From Arthrobacter sp. H35-D1 (GTDB lineage: Bacteria > Actinomycetota > Actinomycetes > Actinomycetales > Micrococcaceae): a stretch of DNA of 60,347 bases. A program made the position numbers and the translations under genes. The stretch's first letter is position 1. Each line of letters opens with the position of its first letter. This document shows positions 49,646 through 60,083 of the stretch, piece by piece. The notes under the pieces are model-generated. The model was not told the origin of the DNA, searched no databases, and saw only the letters and a program-made list of their open reading frames with translations. The stretch is from assembly GCF_030063185.1 (NCBI RefSeq), contig NZ_JASISP010000025.1, positions 1-60,347 of the forward strand, in the 5' to 3' direction.

Positions 49646-52270
49646 TCATACGGTGGTGGTCAAGCCCAGCTCGGCCTGATTTGCCAACGCCTTGTGCCGC
49701 GGCAGCACTTGGACGCCATACCCGAAGCTGCCGGAGCGGTCAATGACCAAATTGGTCGAGAACTGGTAGCGTCCGGGGCCGTTTTCCACCACAGTGTCCA
49801 ACGGCAGGGTGGCCGTGTCGGAGAGTTCGTCGGATTCCCCCACCGTTCCATACACCACTGTGATGCTGACATCCTCCGGACGCAGCCGGCCCAAATTCAC
49901 GCGGGCCCGCACCTGCAATGTCTCACCAATTTGGGGCTCGTCGGCGAGGCCGTGGGATTCCACATGCTCAATGCCCACCCCGGGCCAAGCACTGCGAACA
50001 CGCTCAACCCAGCCTGCAAACTCCTTCGTGGCCGCATACCCGTCCGCCCGTGCCAGGCGCCCGGCTTCTGCCGCCGGCTGGTACAGGCGCTGCACGTACT
50101 CGGCGACCATGCGGTTGGCTGAGACTTGCGGGCCCAAGTGCGCCACGGTGTGCTTGATCATGGAAATCCAGTGGGCGGGCAGATCTCCCTCTTGCGGCTT
50201 CGACGGACCGGCTGCTCCGGCGGCACCGGCGGCAGCATCTACTGTTTCCCCATAGAACCTCGGCGCCACCTGCGTTTCCAACAGCTCGTACAGGGCGGCG
50301 GATTCAATGTCGTCGCGCTCCTCCTCACTGGTGCCGGTATTTGCCGTGGGGATCGCCCAGCCGTTCTCGCCGTCGTACATTTCATCCCACCAGCCGTCCA
50401 TGACGGAGAGGTTCAACGAGCCGTTGATGGCCGCCTTCATTCCGGAGGTGCCGCATGCTTCCAGCGGCCGCAGCGGGTTGTTCAACCACACGTCGCAGCC
50501 GGGGAAGAGCGTGCGCGCCATGGCGATGTCGTAGTTGGGCAGGAAGACGATCCGGTGGCGCACTTCGGGGTCGTCGGTGAACTGCACCAGGTCCTGGATC
50601 ATTTTCTTGCCGGAGTCGTCGGCCGGGTGGGACTTGCCCGCGATGATGATCTGGATGGGGTGCGTGGGGTGCAGCAACAGCGCCTTCAGCCGGGCAGGGT
50701 CGCGGAGCATCAGGGTCAGGCGCTTGTAGGTGGGTACGCGTCGGGCAAAACCAATCGTGAGCACATCGGGGTCAAGGGCCGAATCGGTCCACGCCAGTTG
50801 CGCGTCGGCGGCCCCGCGCTTCCGCCACGAGGAGCGCAGCCGACGCCGGGCATCCTTGACCAGCGCGGCACGAACGCTCCGGCGCAGGGCCCAGATGTCC
50901 TCGTCGCTGATTTCCCACACCTTGGACCAGTCGCTGGCGTCAAGGACATCGGTGTTGAAGCGTTCCCGGACCAAGGCCACCCATGCAGGGTCCACCCAGG
51001 TGGGCACATGCACGCCGTTGGTGACCGAGGTGATCGGCACATCCTGCACGTCAAAGCCCGGCCACAAACCGGAGAACATGCCGCGGGAGACCACGCCGTG
51101 CAGCTTGGCCACACCGTTGGCGCGCTGGGCCAGGCGCAGGCCCATGACGGCCATGTTGAAGACGTCGGGGTCGCCGTCGTCGTACGTCTCCGCGCCCAGG
51201 GCAAGAATCTGCTCCACTGGGACCCCCGGTGCCAGCTCTCCGGCGAAGAAGTGCTCGATCATGCCGCGCGGGAAGCGGTCGATCCCGGCAGGGACGGGCG
51301 TGTGGGTGGTAAAAACGGTGGAGGCGCGGCCGGCCGCCAGCGCCTCGTTCCACGTCAGCGGCGCCTCGGTCACGGCCGGGTCCATGAGCTCGCGGATGCG
51401 TTCAATGCCCAGGAAGCCGGCGTGGCCTTCATTGGTGTGGAACACTTCCGGGGCCGGCGTGCCGGTGAGGCGGGCATGCACCCGCAGCGCCTTGACCCCG
51501 CCCATACCCAGCAGCAGCTCCTGCGTTAGCCGGTGGTCGCCGCCGCCGCCGTAGAGCCTGTCCGTCACACCGCGGGCGGCGTCGTCGTTTTCGGCAACGT
51601 TGGAATCGAGCAGCAGCAGCGGAACACGCCCCACGTCGGCACGCCAAATATTTGCGCGCAGCACGCGGTTCTCCGGCAGCGGGAGCTGAATCTGGATGGG
51701 GGTGCCGTCGTCTTCGCGCAGCAGCGTCAGGGGGAGGGCGTCCGGGTCAAGCAGAGGGTAGGTTTCCTGCTGCCAGGCGTCCCTGGACAGTGACTGCTTG
51801 AAGTAGCCGGCCTGGTACAAAAGTCCGACGCCGATCAGCGGCACCCCGAGGTCGGAGGCGGACTTGAGGTGGTCGCCGGCCAAAATACCGAGCCCGCCCG
51901 AGTACTGCGGAAGGACTTCGGTGATGCCAAATTCAGGGGAGAAGTAGGCAATGCACTCCGGGGCGCCCTCTCCGAGCCCCTGGTACCAGCGCGGTTTGCT
52001 GAGGTAGCGTTCAAGGCTTTGCGCGGCTTTTTCCACACCGTCCACAACGTCGTGGTCCTGGGCCAAGTCCTGCAATTGTGCACGGGACAGGGCCGAGAGC
52101 ATGGCCAGGGGGTCGTGGCGGGACTCTTCCCACAGGTCCGGGTTGAGCGATTCAAACAAGGCGCGAGTGGGCAGGTGCCAAGACCAGCGGAGGTTGGTGG
52201 CCAGTTGCGTCAGCGCGGAGATCTGGGCGGGGATCAGGGAGCGAACGGTAAATCTGCGAGTTGCCTTCAT
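49646..52270 (-). CDS. glgP: alpha-glucan phosphorylase (GT35)
   Basis: 874 residues from the ATG at 52270 (MKATRRFTVRSL, matching the family start); an ATG four codons upstream is possible. Cleaves alpha-1,4-glucan with phosphate to glucose-1-phosphate. N-terminal DUF3417-type region (RWSWHLPTRALFESL), the core QYSGGLGILAGDHLKSASD, and the PLP-site motif ACGTSGMKAAINGSLNLS. Longer, actinobacterial-type phosphorylase with a C-terminal beta-rich extension. Divergent from glgE. Confidence 0.93.
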   Translation of the reverse strand: MKATRRFTVRSLIPAQISALTQLATNLRWSWHLPTRALFESLNPDLWEESRHDPLAMLSALSRAQLQDLAQDHDVVDGVEKAAQSLERYLSKPRWYQGLGEGAPECIAYFSPEFGITEVLPQYSGGLGILAGDHLKSASDLGVPLIGVGLLYQAGYFKQSLSRDAWQQETYPLLDPDALPLTLLREDDGTPIQIQLPLPENRVLRANIWRADVGRVPLLLLDSNVAENDDAARGVTDRLYGGGGDHRLTQELLLGMGGVKALRVHARLTGTPAPEVFHTNEGHAGFLGIERIRELMDPAVTEAPLTWNEALAAGRASTVFTTHTPVPAGIDRFPRGMIEHFFAGELAPGVPVEQILALGAETYDDGDPDVFNMAVMGLRLAQRANGVAKLHGVVSRGMFSGLWPGFDVQDVPITSVTNGVHVPTWVDPAWVALVRERFNTDVLDASDWSKVWEISDEDIWALRRSVRAALVKDARRRLRSSWRKRGAADAQLAWTDSALDPDVLTIGFARRVPTYKRLTLMLRDPARLKALLLHPTHPIQIIIAGKSHPADDSGKKMIQDLVQFTDDPEVRHRIVFLPNYDIAMARTLFPGCDVWLNNPLRPLEACGTSGMKAAINGSLNLSVMDGWWDEMYDGENGWAIPTANTGTSEEERDDIESAALYELLETQVAPRFYGETVDAAAGAAGAAGPSKPQEGDLPAHWISMIKHTVAHLGPQVSANRMVAEYVQRLYQPAAEAGRLARADGYAATKEFAGWVERVRSAWPGVGIEHVESHGLADEPQIGETLQVRARVNLGRLRPEDVSITVVYGTVGESDELSDTATLPLDTVVENGPGRYQFSTNLVIDRSGSFGYGVQVLPRHKALANQAELGLTTTV

Positions 52271-52426
52271 GCCGGAAACCATAGTTCATCAAGCTTGAAA
52301 ACACTGGGAACATGTGTCTTTTTGGCCCGTGACGACGTAACTTGGCCGGAACCACCGCTTATGTGTCCTGCACGTGACGTCCCAATCCCGCCATTTGGCG
52401 CCGGACCTTAGCATTATGCGCGTGGA

Positions 52427-54556
52427 GTGACTAACGTCGTGTTTGTGACTACTTCCCAGCCTTCGCGCCAAGTACCAGCCGTCAGCGCCACGCCAGCCGC
52501 AGAAAACGGTGCTTCACAGCACCATCGCGCCGTACCGGCGGACCCGCAGGATGGGCTGCGTTTTGGCCGGATTCCCATCACGAACGTCCAGCCGGTGCTG
52601 GAAGGCGGAAAGTTCCCGGCCAAGGGCGTTCGCGGCGCCGATGTGCGTGTCAGCGCCGTGGTCTTTCGTGAAGGCCACGACGTCCTGGGAGTCACGGCGG
52701 TTTTGTTTGCTCCCGACGGAAGCGAAACCCAGCGCACCCGGCTGGCTGCCGGACCCAAGGGCAGCGACTCGTGGGAGGGGGCGCTCACCCCGGCCTATGA
52801 GGGCGCGTGGAGTTTTGCCATTGAGGGCTGGAGCGACCGCTACGCCACCTGGGCGCACAATGCCCAGGTGAAGATCAACGCCGAGGTGGACGTCGAGGTC
52901 ATGTTGGCCGAGGGGGCCGAGCTGTTGCACGGCGCCGCCAAGGACACTTCCGACGACGTGGCCGCCAAGGTCTTCAAGCACGCCGCAAAAACCCTGGCCA
53001 ACGCCTCGCTCAACGTCAACGACCGCCTGGCCGCAGGGACCAGCGCGGAGGTGCGTGCCGCCGTCGTGCGTTATCCGTTGCGGGATCTTGTGACCCGCAG
53101 CGAATCGTTCCCGCTGAACGTGGAGCGCGACGCCGCAGGACGCGGCGCCTGGTACGAATTTTTCCCGCGCTCGGAAGGTGCACGCCACGATGCGCAGACG
53201 AGGCAGTGGAGCAGCGGAAACTTTCGCACCGCCGTCGACAGGCTGCCGGCCGTCGCCGCCATGGGTTTCGACGTGGTGTACCTGCCGCCGATCCACCCCA
53301 TCGGCACCGTCAACCGCAAGGGCCCCAACAATTCCCTGACGGCGGGGCCGGCCGACCCCGGTTCCCCCTGGGCCATCGGATCGGCCGACGGCGGACACGA
53401 CGCCATCCACCCGGAACTGGGCAATTTCGCCGACTTTGACGCCTTCGTCGCCGCAGCCAACGAGATGCAGTTGGAAGTTGCGCTGGATCTGGCGCTGCAG
53501 TGCGCCCCGGACCACCCTTGGGCCACGACGAATCCGGAGTGGTTCACCACCCGGGTTGACGGCACCATCGCCTATGCGGAGAACCCGCCGAAAAAGTACC
53601 AGGACATCTACCCGCTGAACTTTGACAACGACCCTGCCGGGTTGTCGGCGGAAATCCTGCGCATTGTGAGGCTGTGGATCGATCACGGGGTGCGGATTTT
53701 TCGGGTGGACAACCCGCACACCAAGCCCGTCTGGTTCTGGGAATGGCTCATTGGCACCATCAACGCCGAACGCCCCGACATTGTCTTCCTCGCCGAGGCG
53801 TTTACCCGCCCGGCCATGATGGCGGCGTTGGGCCGGGCCGGGTTCCAGCAGTCGTACAGCTACTTCACCTGGCGCAACACCAAGGAAGAACTCGAAGAGT
53901 ACCTTGTGCACGTCAGCGCCGAATCAGCGGGCTATTTCCGGCCCAACTTCTTCGTCAACACCCCTGACATTCTCACCGAGTACCTGCAATATGGCGGACC
54001 GGCGGCATTCAAGATTCGCGCCATCCTGGCCGCCATGGGCAGCCCGCTCTGGGGCATGTATGCCGGCTATGAACTCTACGAACACGTGGCACGGCCCGGC
54101 TCCGAAGAGAACATTGACAATGAAAAATACGAATTCAAGAACCGGGACTTTGCCGGTGCCGTTGCCCAAGGCAAGTCGCTGGCGCCGTTCGTCACGCTGC
54201 TGAACAAGATTCGCCGTGCCCACCCGTCGCTGCTTGACCTGCAAAACCTGAGCCTGCATGAAAGCTCCGACGAGGCGACGCTGGTCTTCAGCAAGCACAA
54301 ACACATTGCGGCCACCGGCAGCGAACCGGCCCGCAAGGACACCATCATCGTTGTCATCAACGTTGACCCGCACAGCATGCGCGAAGGCGAAGTGACCCTT
54401 GACCTTGACGCGCTTGACCTTGACGGGCTCTCCCCGGACGGGACGTTCATCGTGGACGAACTCATCACCGGGGCCAGCTGGAATTGGAGCAAACGGAACT
54501 ACTTCAGGCTGGATGCCCACATGGAACCGGCCCACATTCTGCACGTCAGGAGATAA
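52427..54556 (+). CDS. glgE: maltosyltransferase GlgE (GH13_3)
   Basis: 709 residues with a GTG at 52427; a GTG at 52439 is better spaced from GGAG at 52424 and may be the true start. Adds maltose from maltose-1-phosphate to alpha-1,4-glucan. N-terminal helical S-domain plus beta-sandwich (about 40-225), GH13 barrel with catalytic D428 (RIFRVDNPHTKP) and E457 (LAEAFTRP), and a phosphate-binding loop region near 320 (NRKGPNNSLTAGPADPGS). It is upstream of treS, whose ATG lies two bases after its stop. Confidence 0.94.
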   Translation: MTNVVFVTTSQPSRQVPAVSATPAAENGASQHHRAVPADPQDGLRFGRIPITNVQPVLEGGKFPAKGVRGADVRVSAVVFREGHDVLGVTAVLFAPDGSETQRTRLAAGPKGSDSWEGALTPAYEGAWSFAIEGWSDRYATWAHNAQVKINAEVDVEVMLAEGAELLHGAAKDTSDDVAAKVFKHAAKTLANASLNVNDRLAAGTSAEVRAAVVRYPLRDLVTRSESFPLNVERDAAGRGAWYEFFPRSEGARHDAQTRQWSSGNFRTAVDRLPAVAAMGFDVVYLPPIHPIGTVNRKGPNNSLTAGPADPGSPWAIGSADGGHDAIHPELGNFADFDAFVAAANEMQLEVALDLALQCAPDHPWATTNPEWFTTRVDGTIAYAENPPKKYQDIYPLNFDNDPAGLSAEILRIVRLWIDHGVRIFRVDNPHTKPVWFWEWLIGTINAERPDIVFLAEAFTRPAMMAALGRAGFQQSYSYFTWRNTKEELEEYLVHVSAESAGYFRPNFFVNTPDILTEYLQYGGPAAFKIRAILAAMGSPLWGMYAGYELYEHVARPGSEENIDNEKYEFKNRDFAGAVAQGKSLAPFVTLLNKIRRAHPSLLDLQNLSLHESSDEATLVFSKHKHIAATGSEPARKDTIIVVINVDPHSMREGEVTLDLDALDLDGLSPDGTFIVDELITGASWNWSKRNYFRLDAHMEPAHILHVRR

Positions 54557-54558
54557 CG

Positions 54559-56346
54559 ATGGCCTTCCCGCACAGCAACAGCGCACCCAATTTCAACCTC
54601 AACGCCCCGGGGCTGGCCCACGATCCGCACTGGTACCGCAAGGCTGTCTTCTATGAAGTCCTGGTGCAGAGTTTTGCCGATGCCAACGGCGACGGGGCCG
54701 GGGACTTTTCCGGGCTCATTTCCCGTCTTGACTACCTGCAATGGTTGGGCGTTGATTGCCTCTGGCTGCCGCCGTTCCTTGATTCGCCCTTGCGCGACGG
54801 CGGCTACGATGTCCGTGATTTCAAGACGGTCATCGACGCCTACGGCACCATTTCCGATTTCAAGTCCCTGGTCGCGCAGGCTCACGAGCGCGGCATGCGG
54901 ATCATCATTGACTTGCCGTTGAACCACACTTCGGACCAGCATGCGTGGTTTAAGGCGTCCAGGGAGGACCCGGAAGGGCCCATGGGCGACTTCTACATGT
55001 GGAGCGACACCACCGAACTGTACGAGGACGCCCGGGTCATCTTTGTGGACACCGAGGAATCCAACTGGACCTTCGACCCGGTTCGCCGGCAGTTCTTTTG
55101 GCACAGGTTCTTCAGCCACCAACCGGATTTGAACTTCAAGAATCCGCTGGTGCGCGAAGCCATCTTTGACATCGTGCGTTTCTGGCTCCAGCAGGGCATC
55201 GACGGGTTTCGCGCCGACGCCATTCCCTACCTCTATGCGGAGGACGGCACCAACTGCGAGAATCTGCCGGCCACGCACGAGTTCCTGCAGGAACTGCGTG
55301 CCATGGTCGACGAGGAATTCCCTGGCCGGATCATCATCGCCGAAGCCAACCAGATGCCGCACGAAGTGGTGGACTACTTTGGCACAGCGGAAAAACCCGA
55401 ATGCCATATGGCCTTCCATTTCCCCATCATGCCCCGGCTCTACTACGCGCTGCGTGATCAAAAAGCGGCGCCGATCGTCGAGACCATGGCCAACACTCCC
55501 GAAATTCCCCGCGGGTCCCAGTGGGGTACGTTCCTGCGCAACCACGACGAGCTCACGCTGGAAATGGTCACGCCCAGTGAGCGCGAGGCCATGATGGGCT
55601 GGTACGCCCCGGACTCGCGCATGCGGGCCAACATCGGAATTCGACGCCGGCTGGCACCCTTGCTGGACAACTCACGGTCGGAAATCGAGCTCATCAACGC
55701 CCTCCTGCTGGGCCTGCCCGGCAGTCCTTTCCTGTACTACGGCGATGAGATCGGCATGGGAGACAACATTTGGCTCAATGACAGGGACGCCTCGCGCACC
55801 CCCATGCAATGGAACCCCGACCGCAACGCCGGGTTTTCCAACGCCGATCCGGGCAAACTCTTTCTGCCCGTCGTGCAGTCGCTGGTCTACAACTACAGCC
55901 ACGTCAACGTTGAGGCGCAGTCGGCCCACACCAGTTCGCTGCTCCACTGGACCAAACAAATCTTGCAGGTGCGCAAGGCGCACCCGGCTTTTGGTCTGGG
56001 CCACTATGAGCCCGTGACCAGCAGCAACGAGGCCGTGCTGGCGTTTCTTCGCGTCCTGCCGGCGGAAAATGCGGCGGGGGAGTGGCCGGAAACCATCCTG
56101 TGCATCTACAACCTCTCCCAACACCCCGCTTCCGTGCTCCTGGACGTGCCCACCCTGGCCGGCCGCGGCCTGCGGGACGTTTTCGGCAGGGGCATCTTTC
56201 CCGGCATTGACGACGACGGACAGGTGACCCTGACCCTGGGGTCCTACGACTTCTACTGGCTGCGGGTCCGCTCGCAGGAATCCAACGTGCTCTCCACCCA
56301 CACCACGGCGATTCCCATCATTGCTGGAACGGAGCACGGATACTGA
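54559..56346 (+). CDS. treS: trehalose synthase (maltose-trehalose isomerase)
   Basis: 595 residues from the ATG at 54559 with GGAG upstream. Interconverts trehalose and maltose. GH13_16 barrel with catalytic D220 (GFRADAIPYL), E262 (IIAEANQMP) and D330 (RNHDELTLEM). Ends before any kinase domain; in mycobacteria TreS pairs with separate Pep2, here the kinase is fused to GlgB in the next gene. The ATG of that gene overlaps the TGA by one base. Confidence 0.95.
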   Translation: MAFPHSNSAPNFNLNAPGLAHDPHWYRKAVFYEVLVQSFADANGDGAGDFSGLISRLDYLQWLGVDCLWLPPFLDSPLRDGGYDVRDFKTVIDAYGTISDFKSLVAQAHERGMRIIIDLPLNHTSDQHAWFKASREDPEGPMGDFYMWSDTTELYEDARVIFVDTEESNWTFDPVRRQFFWHRFFSHQPDLNFKNPLVREAIFDIVRFWLQQGIDGFRADAIPYLYAEDGTNCENLPATHEFLQELRAMVDEEFPGRIIIAEANQMPHEVVDYFGTAEKPECHMAFHFPIMPRLYYALRDQKAAPIVETMANTPEIPRGSQWGTFLRNHDELTLEMVTPSEREAMMGWYAPDSRMRANIGIRRRLAPLLDNSRSEIELINALLLGLPGSPFLYYGDEIGMGDNIWLNDRDASRTPMQWNPDRNAGFSNADPGKLFLPVVQSLVYNYSHVNVEAQSAHTSSLLHWTKQILQVRKAHPAFGLGHYEPVTSSNEAVLAFLRVLPAENAAGEWPETILCIYNLSQHPASVLLDVPTLAGRGLRDVFGRGIFPGIDDDGQVTLTLGSYDFYWLRVRSQESNVLSTHTTAIPIIAGTEHGY

Positions 56347-59300
56347 TGGCCGGGACACTCCTTGACCTGCTGGCCGATTGGCTCCCGCAGCAGCGCTGGT
56401 ATCCGCGCAAGGGCGAAGCCGGCGTTGGCGCGCAGTTCGGCATTGATGCGAGTTTTGAGCTCCCGTCCCCGGACCCCTCACGCACACTGTTGGTGCTCCT
56501 GGTGAGTGTGGAGTCCCCCCGTGCAGGCAAGCACGACGCCGGGACCCGGCTCACGCTGCAAGTCCCGTTGAGCTTTCACCAGGATGACACAGCTGTATCA
56601 AAAAATGATGCCGGTGGCGACACCCCGCCGGACGGTTCGCTTGTTGGCGAACTTGCCGGCGGGACACTTGCCGGCGGTGGCGCCTGGCCAAGCGGACGCG
56701 TGTACGACGGTTTGGGTGATCCGGCGTTCATGCAGGCTTGGTTGTTGGAGCTCGCCAAGCAAGAAGTTGAAGTCGACCGGGCATCCGGTGCGGTCGGGCA
56801 CTTGTGGGTGTGGCGGAATTCCGGCTTGGGCCCGTTGGGCGGTGTGCCGGCGTCGGGCGTTCGGCTGGTCGGTGCCGAGCAGTCCAACAGTTCCGTCATT
56901 TTTGATCTTGGCGACAGGCACCTCATTGCCAAATTCTTCAGGGTGCTCCAGGCCGGGGCCCATCCGGAGGTGGAAATTGGAAGTGCCTTGGCCGGTTTGG
57001 ACGGTGGTGCCGGTGAACCGCACGTCCCGGCGCTGCAGGCCGCGGTGGGCTTCGGTGAAGGAAATACAACCCTTTTTGTGATTCATGACTTCATTGCGGA
57101 TGCGCGCGAAGGATGGGTGGTGGCCCTCGCTGCGGCCAGCGCCCAAGCCGATTTCGCCTCCAGTTCCCATGCCATGGGAGTGGCACTGGGGCACGTTCAC
57201 GCCAGCCTGCGCAGCAGTCTGGGCACGCACGAAAGCACGGAAGCAGAGACGGCCGTCTTCGTTGACGCGATTGCTGCCCGGCTGGAGTGGGCATGGAGGC
57301 TGGCGGGCCCGGCCGTGGGGCCGTACGATGAGCAGCTGAAGTCTTTTATGGTGCAACTGCACCAAATAGATTTCCTCCCGCCGACCCAGCGCATCCACGG
57401 GGATCTGCACTTGGGCCAGTTGCTGCGCAGCGGACAGGGGACCGAGCAGTGGTACATCCTCGACTTCGAAGGTGAACCCTTGCGTCCGTTGGCTGAGCGT
57501 GGGAGGGCGGATGTGGCCCTGCGCGACATTGCCGGGATGCTGCGCTCGTTTGACTATGCCGGCGCCCAAGCTGCGGCCAACACTTCTTCGCCCTCCATCC
57601 ACGGCGCCGCGTGGGCCCGAACCAGCGCAGATGCCTTCATGAACGGCTATGAAAGCGTGTCAGGGGAGAGCGTTGCGCGCAACAGTCCACTATTCGTGGC
57701 ATTGTGGCTGGATAAGGCCCTGTATGAGGTTGTTTATGAATTGCAAAATCGGCCCGATTGGGCGTGGGTGCCGATAAAGGCCGTGCAGGATTTGTTTGAT
57801 TCAAGGGAAAGTGGAGTGGACATGGGACTGGATATGCAAGCCCCTCTGGCAATCGATGCGGGAGTCTTGGCGCGAATTTCCGCGGGCACCTACTATGCCC
57901 CGCATTCGGTGCTTGGCGCACATCTGCACGGGGACGGCCATGTCACGGTCCGGGCACTGCGGCATTTGGCCAAGTCCGTGCAACTGGTGACGGATCATGG
58001 AGAATTCCCCATGACGCACGAACACGGAGGCATCTGGACGGCCGTGTTGCAGGTGGAGGATCCGGGACACGTCCCGGACTACCGCTTGGACGTCAACTAC
58101 GCCGACGGTGTCCACCGCTGCGACGACCCCTACCGCTACATGCCCACGGTGGGGGAGTTGGACATGCACCTCATTGCCGAGGGCAGGCACGAATCGCTGT
58201 GGACCGTTTTGGGTGCCCACGTGCAGCGCTACCATTCGGCGATGGGAGAAGTTTCGGGCGTCAGCTTTGCCGTCTGGGTGCCGGCCGTGCAAGCTGTGCG
58301 CGTCATCGGCGAATTCAACGACTGGGACGGCCGCGGCCACGCCATGAGAAGCCTGGGCACCAGTGGGATCTGGGAACTGTTCATCCCCGACGCAGCAGCG
58401 GGGGACCGCTACAAGTTTGAAATCCTCAGCGAACACGGCGAATGGCTGGAAAAAGCGGACCCCATGGCCTATGGCACCGAAGTTCCGCCACTGACTGCCT
58501 CGCGGGTTGTCGAATCGAGCTATGTGTTCCAGGACGACGACTGGATGAACCTGCGCGCACAAACCGATCCGCACAATTCACCCATGAGCGCCTACGAAGT
58601 CCACCTGGGATCTTGGCGTCCGGGGCTCAGCTACAAGCAGCTCGCCACGGAACTCGTTGAGTATGTCCATAACCTTGGCTTCACCCACGTGGAACTCATG
58701 CCAGTTTCCGAACACCCCTTTGGCGGCTCATGGGGCTACCAAGTCACGTCCTACTACGCACCGACGTCCCGCTTCGGACACCCCGACGAGTTCCGCCTTC
58801 TGGTTGACTCGCTGCACCAGGCCGGCATCGGCGTCATCATGGACTGGGTTCCGGCCCACTTCCCGAAGGATGAATGGGCACTGGCCAAGTTCAACGGCCA
58901 AGCGCAATACGAACACGCGGATCCGCGCTTGGGCGAACACCCCGACTGGGGAACGCTGATCTTCGACTTTGGCCGCAATGAGGTCAAGAACTTCCTGGTG
59001 GCCAACGCTCTTTATTGGATGGAGGAGTTCCACATCGACGGGCTCCGCGTGGACGCCGTCGCCTCCATGCTCTACCTTGACTACTCGCGGGATGACGGGG
59101 CCTGGAGCCCCAACCGCTATGGCGGCAGGGAAAACCTGGAGGCCATCAACTTCCTGCAGGAAATGAACGCCACCGCCTACCGCCGCAACCCCGGCATCGT
59201 CACCATCGCCGAGGAATCCACAGCATTCCCCGGAGTCACGGCTCCCACCAGCGGCGGCGGGCTGGGCTTCGGCATCAAATGGAACATGGGGTGGATGCAC

Positions 59301-60020
59301 GACTCGCTCACCTACATGGAAGAGGACCCGGTCAACCGTGGTTGGCACCACAACCAGATCACCTTCTCGCTTGTCTACGCGTTCACGGAGAACTTCCTTT
59401 TGCCCATCAGCCACGATGAAGTGGTGCACGGCAAGGGATCGCTACTACGCAAAATGCCAGGCGACAGGTGGCAGCAGTTGGCCAACCTGCGCGTCTACCT
59501 AGCCTTCCAATGGGCGCATCCGGGCAAGCAGCTGATCTTCATGGGAACGGAGTTTGGCCAGGAATCCGAGTGGAGCGAGCAGTATGGCCTGGACTGGTGG
59601 CTGGCTGAAAACCCTGGGCACAGTGCCATTCAAACCTTGGTCAAGGAGCTCAACGAAAACTACACCGGCATTCCTGCACTGTATGAGCAGGACAATGTCC
59701 CGGAAGGCTTCACTTGGCTCAACGGCGGGGACACCGAGCACAACGTGGTCTCCTTTGTACGTTGGGACAAGAGCGGCAACCCGCTCGTGTGCGTGTTCAA
59801 CTTTGCCGGCATGGCTTACGAGGGCTACCGGATTGGGGTGCCGGATGTCGGCAAGTGGCAGGAAGTACTCAATACCGATCTGGCCAAGTTCGGCGGATCC
59901 GACGTTGCCAACACGGGCACCTTGCTGGCTGAAGAGCTCCCGTGGGACGGGCAGGAAACCTCGTTGAGGCTCCGGGTTCCGCCCCTCGGAGCGCTGTATT
60001 TGGCACCCGTCGAGCGCTAG
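56346..60020 (+). CDS. glgB: fused maltokinase (Pep2/Mak) and glycogen branching enzyme
   Basis: 1224 residues, two enzymes in one chain. Residues 1 to about 480 are maltokinase: TLLDLLADWLPQQRWYPRKG start, then the kinase catalytic motif IHGDLHLGQLL (HGD at 351-353) and ILDFEGEPLRPLAERG. Residues from about 495 are GlgB: CBM48 regions, YEVHLGSWRPG, nucleophile D903 (GLRVDAVASML), acid/base in IAEESTAFPGV (E956/E957), and SHDEVVHGKGSL. The chain would make maltose-1-phosphate from TreS maltose and branch the GlgE product. Both halves appear intact. A short low-complexity stretch lies near 100-125. Confidence 0.94.
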   Translation: MAGTLLDLLADWLPQQRWYPRKGEAGVGAQFGIDASFELPSPDPSRTLLVLLVSVESPRAGKHDAGTRLTLQVPLSFHQDDTAVSKNDAGGDTPPDGSLVGELAGGTLAGGGAWPSGRVYDGLGDPAFMQAWLLELAKQEVEVDRASGAVGHLWVWRNSGLGPLGGVPASGVRLVGAEQSNSSVIFDLGDRHLIAKFFRVLQAGAHPEVEIGSALAGLDGGAGEPHVPALQAAVGFGEGNTTLFVIHDFIADAREGWVVALAAASAQADFASSSHAMGVALGHVHASLRSSLGTHESTEAETAVFVDAIAARLEWAWRLAGPAVGPYDEQLKSFMVQLHQIDFLPPTQRIHGDLHLGQLLRSGQGTEQWYILDFEGEPLRPLAERGRADVALRDIAGMLRSFDYAGAQAAANTSSPSIHGAAWARTSADAFMNGYESVSGESVARNSPLFVALWLDKALYEVVYELQNRPDWAWVPIKAVQDLFDSRESGVDMGLDMQAPLAIDAGVLARISAGTYYAPHSVLGAHLHGDGHVTVRALRHLAKSVQLVTDHGEFPMTHEHGGIWTAVLQVEDPGHVPDYRLDVNYADGVHRCDDPYRYMPTVGELDMHLIAEGRHESLWTVLGAHVQRYHSAMGEVSGVSFAVWVPAVQAVRVIGEFNDWDGRGHAMRSLGTSGIWELFIPDAAAGDRYKFEILSEHGEWLEKADPMAYGTEVPPLTASRVVESSYVFQDDDWMNLRAQTDPHNSPMSAYEVHLGSWRPGLSYKQLATELVEYVHNLGFTHVELMPVSEHPFGGSWGYQVTSYYAPTSRFGHPDEFRLLVDSLHQAGIGVIMDWVPAHFPKDEWALAKFNGQAQYEHADPRLGEHPDWGTLIFDFGRNEVKNFLVANALYWMEEFHIDGLRVDAVASMLYLDYSRDDGAWSPNRYGGRENLEAINFLQEMNATAYRRNPGIVTIAEESTAFPGVTAPTSGGGLGFGIKWNMGWMHDSLTYMEEDPVNRGWHHNQITFSLVYAFTENFLLPISHDEVVHGKGSLLRKMPGDRWQQLANLRVYLAFQWAHPGKQLIFMGTEFGQESEWSEQYGLDWWLAENPGHSAIQTLVKELNENYTGIPALYEQDNVPEGFTWLNGGDTEHNVVSFVRWDKSGNPLVCVFNFAGMAYEGYRIGVPDVGKWQEVLNTDLAKFGGSDVANTGTLLAEELPWDGQETSLRLRVPPLGALYLAPVER

Positions 60021-60039
60021 CCTCAAGCCCCTTGGGCGC

Positions 60040-60076
60040 CACCTCCCTGCCGTTTGGTAATCACGGCGGGGAGGTG
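60040..60076. terminator. terminator after the glgE operon, overlapping a promoter
   Basis: CACCTCCCTGCCG (60040-60052) pairs with CGGCGGGGAGGTG (60064-60076), 20 bases after the glgB stop. The right arm is also the spacer of the candidate promoter at 60054-60083. Confidence 0.65.
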
Positions 60077-60083
60077 CTAGAGT
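60054..60083 (+). promoter_or_regulatory. candidate upstream rRNA promoter (P1)
   Basis: TTGGTA at 60054-60059 and TAGAGT at 60078-60083 with an 18-bp spacer. Weak -35 match but good -10, just upstream of the leader. Confidence 0.4.
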
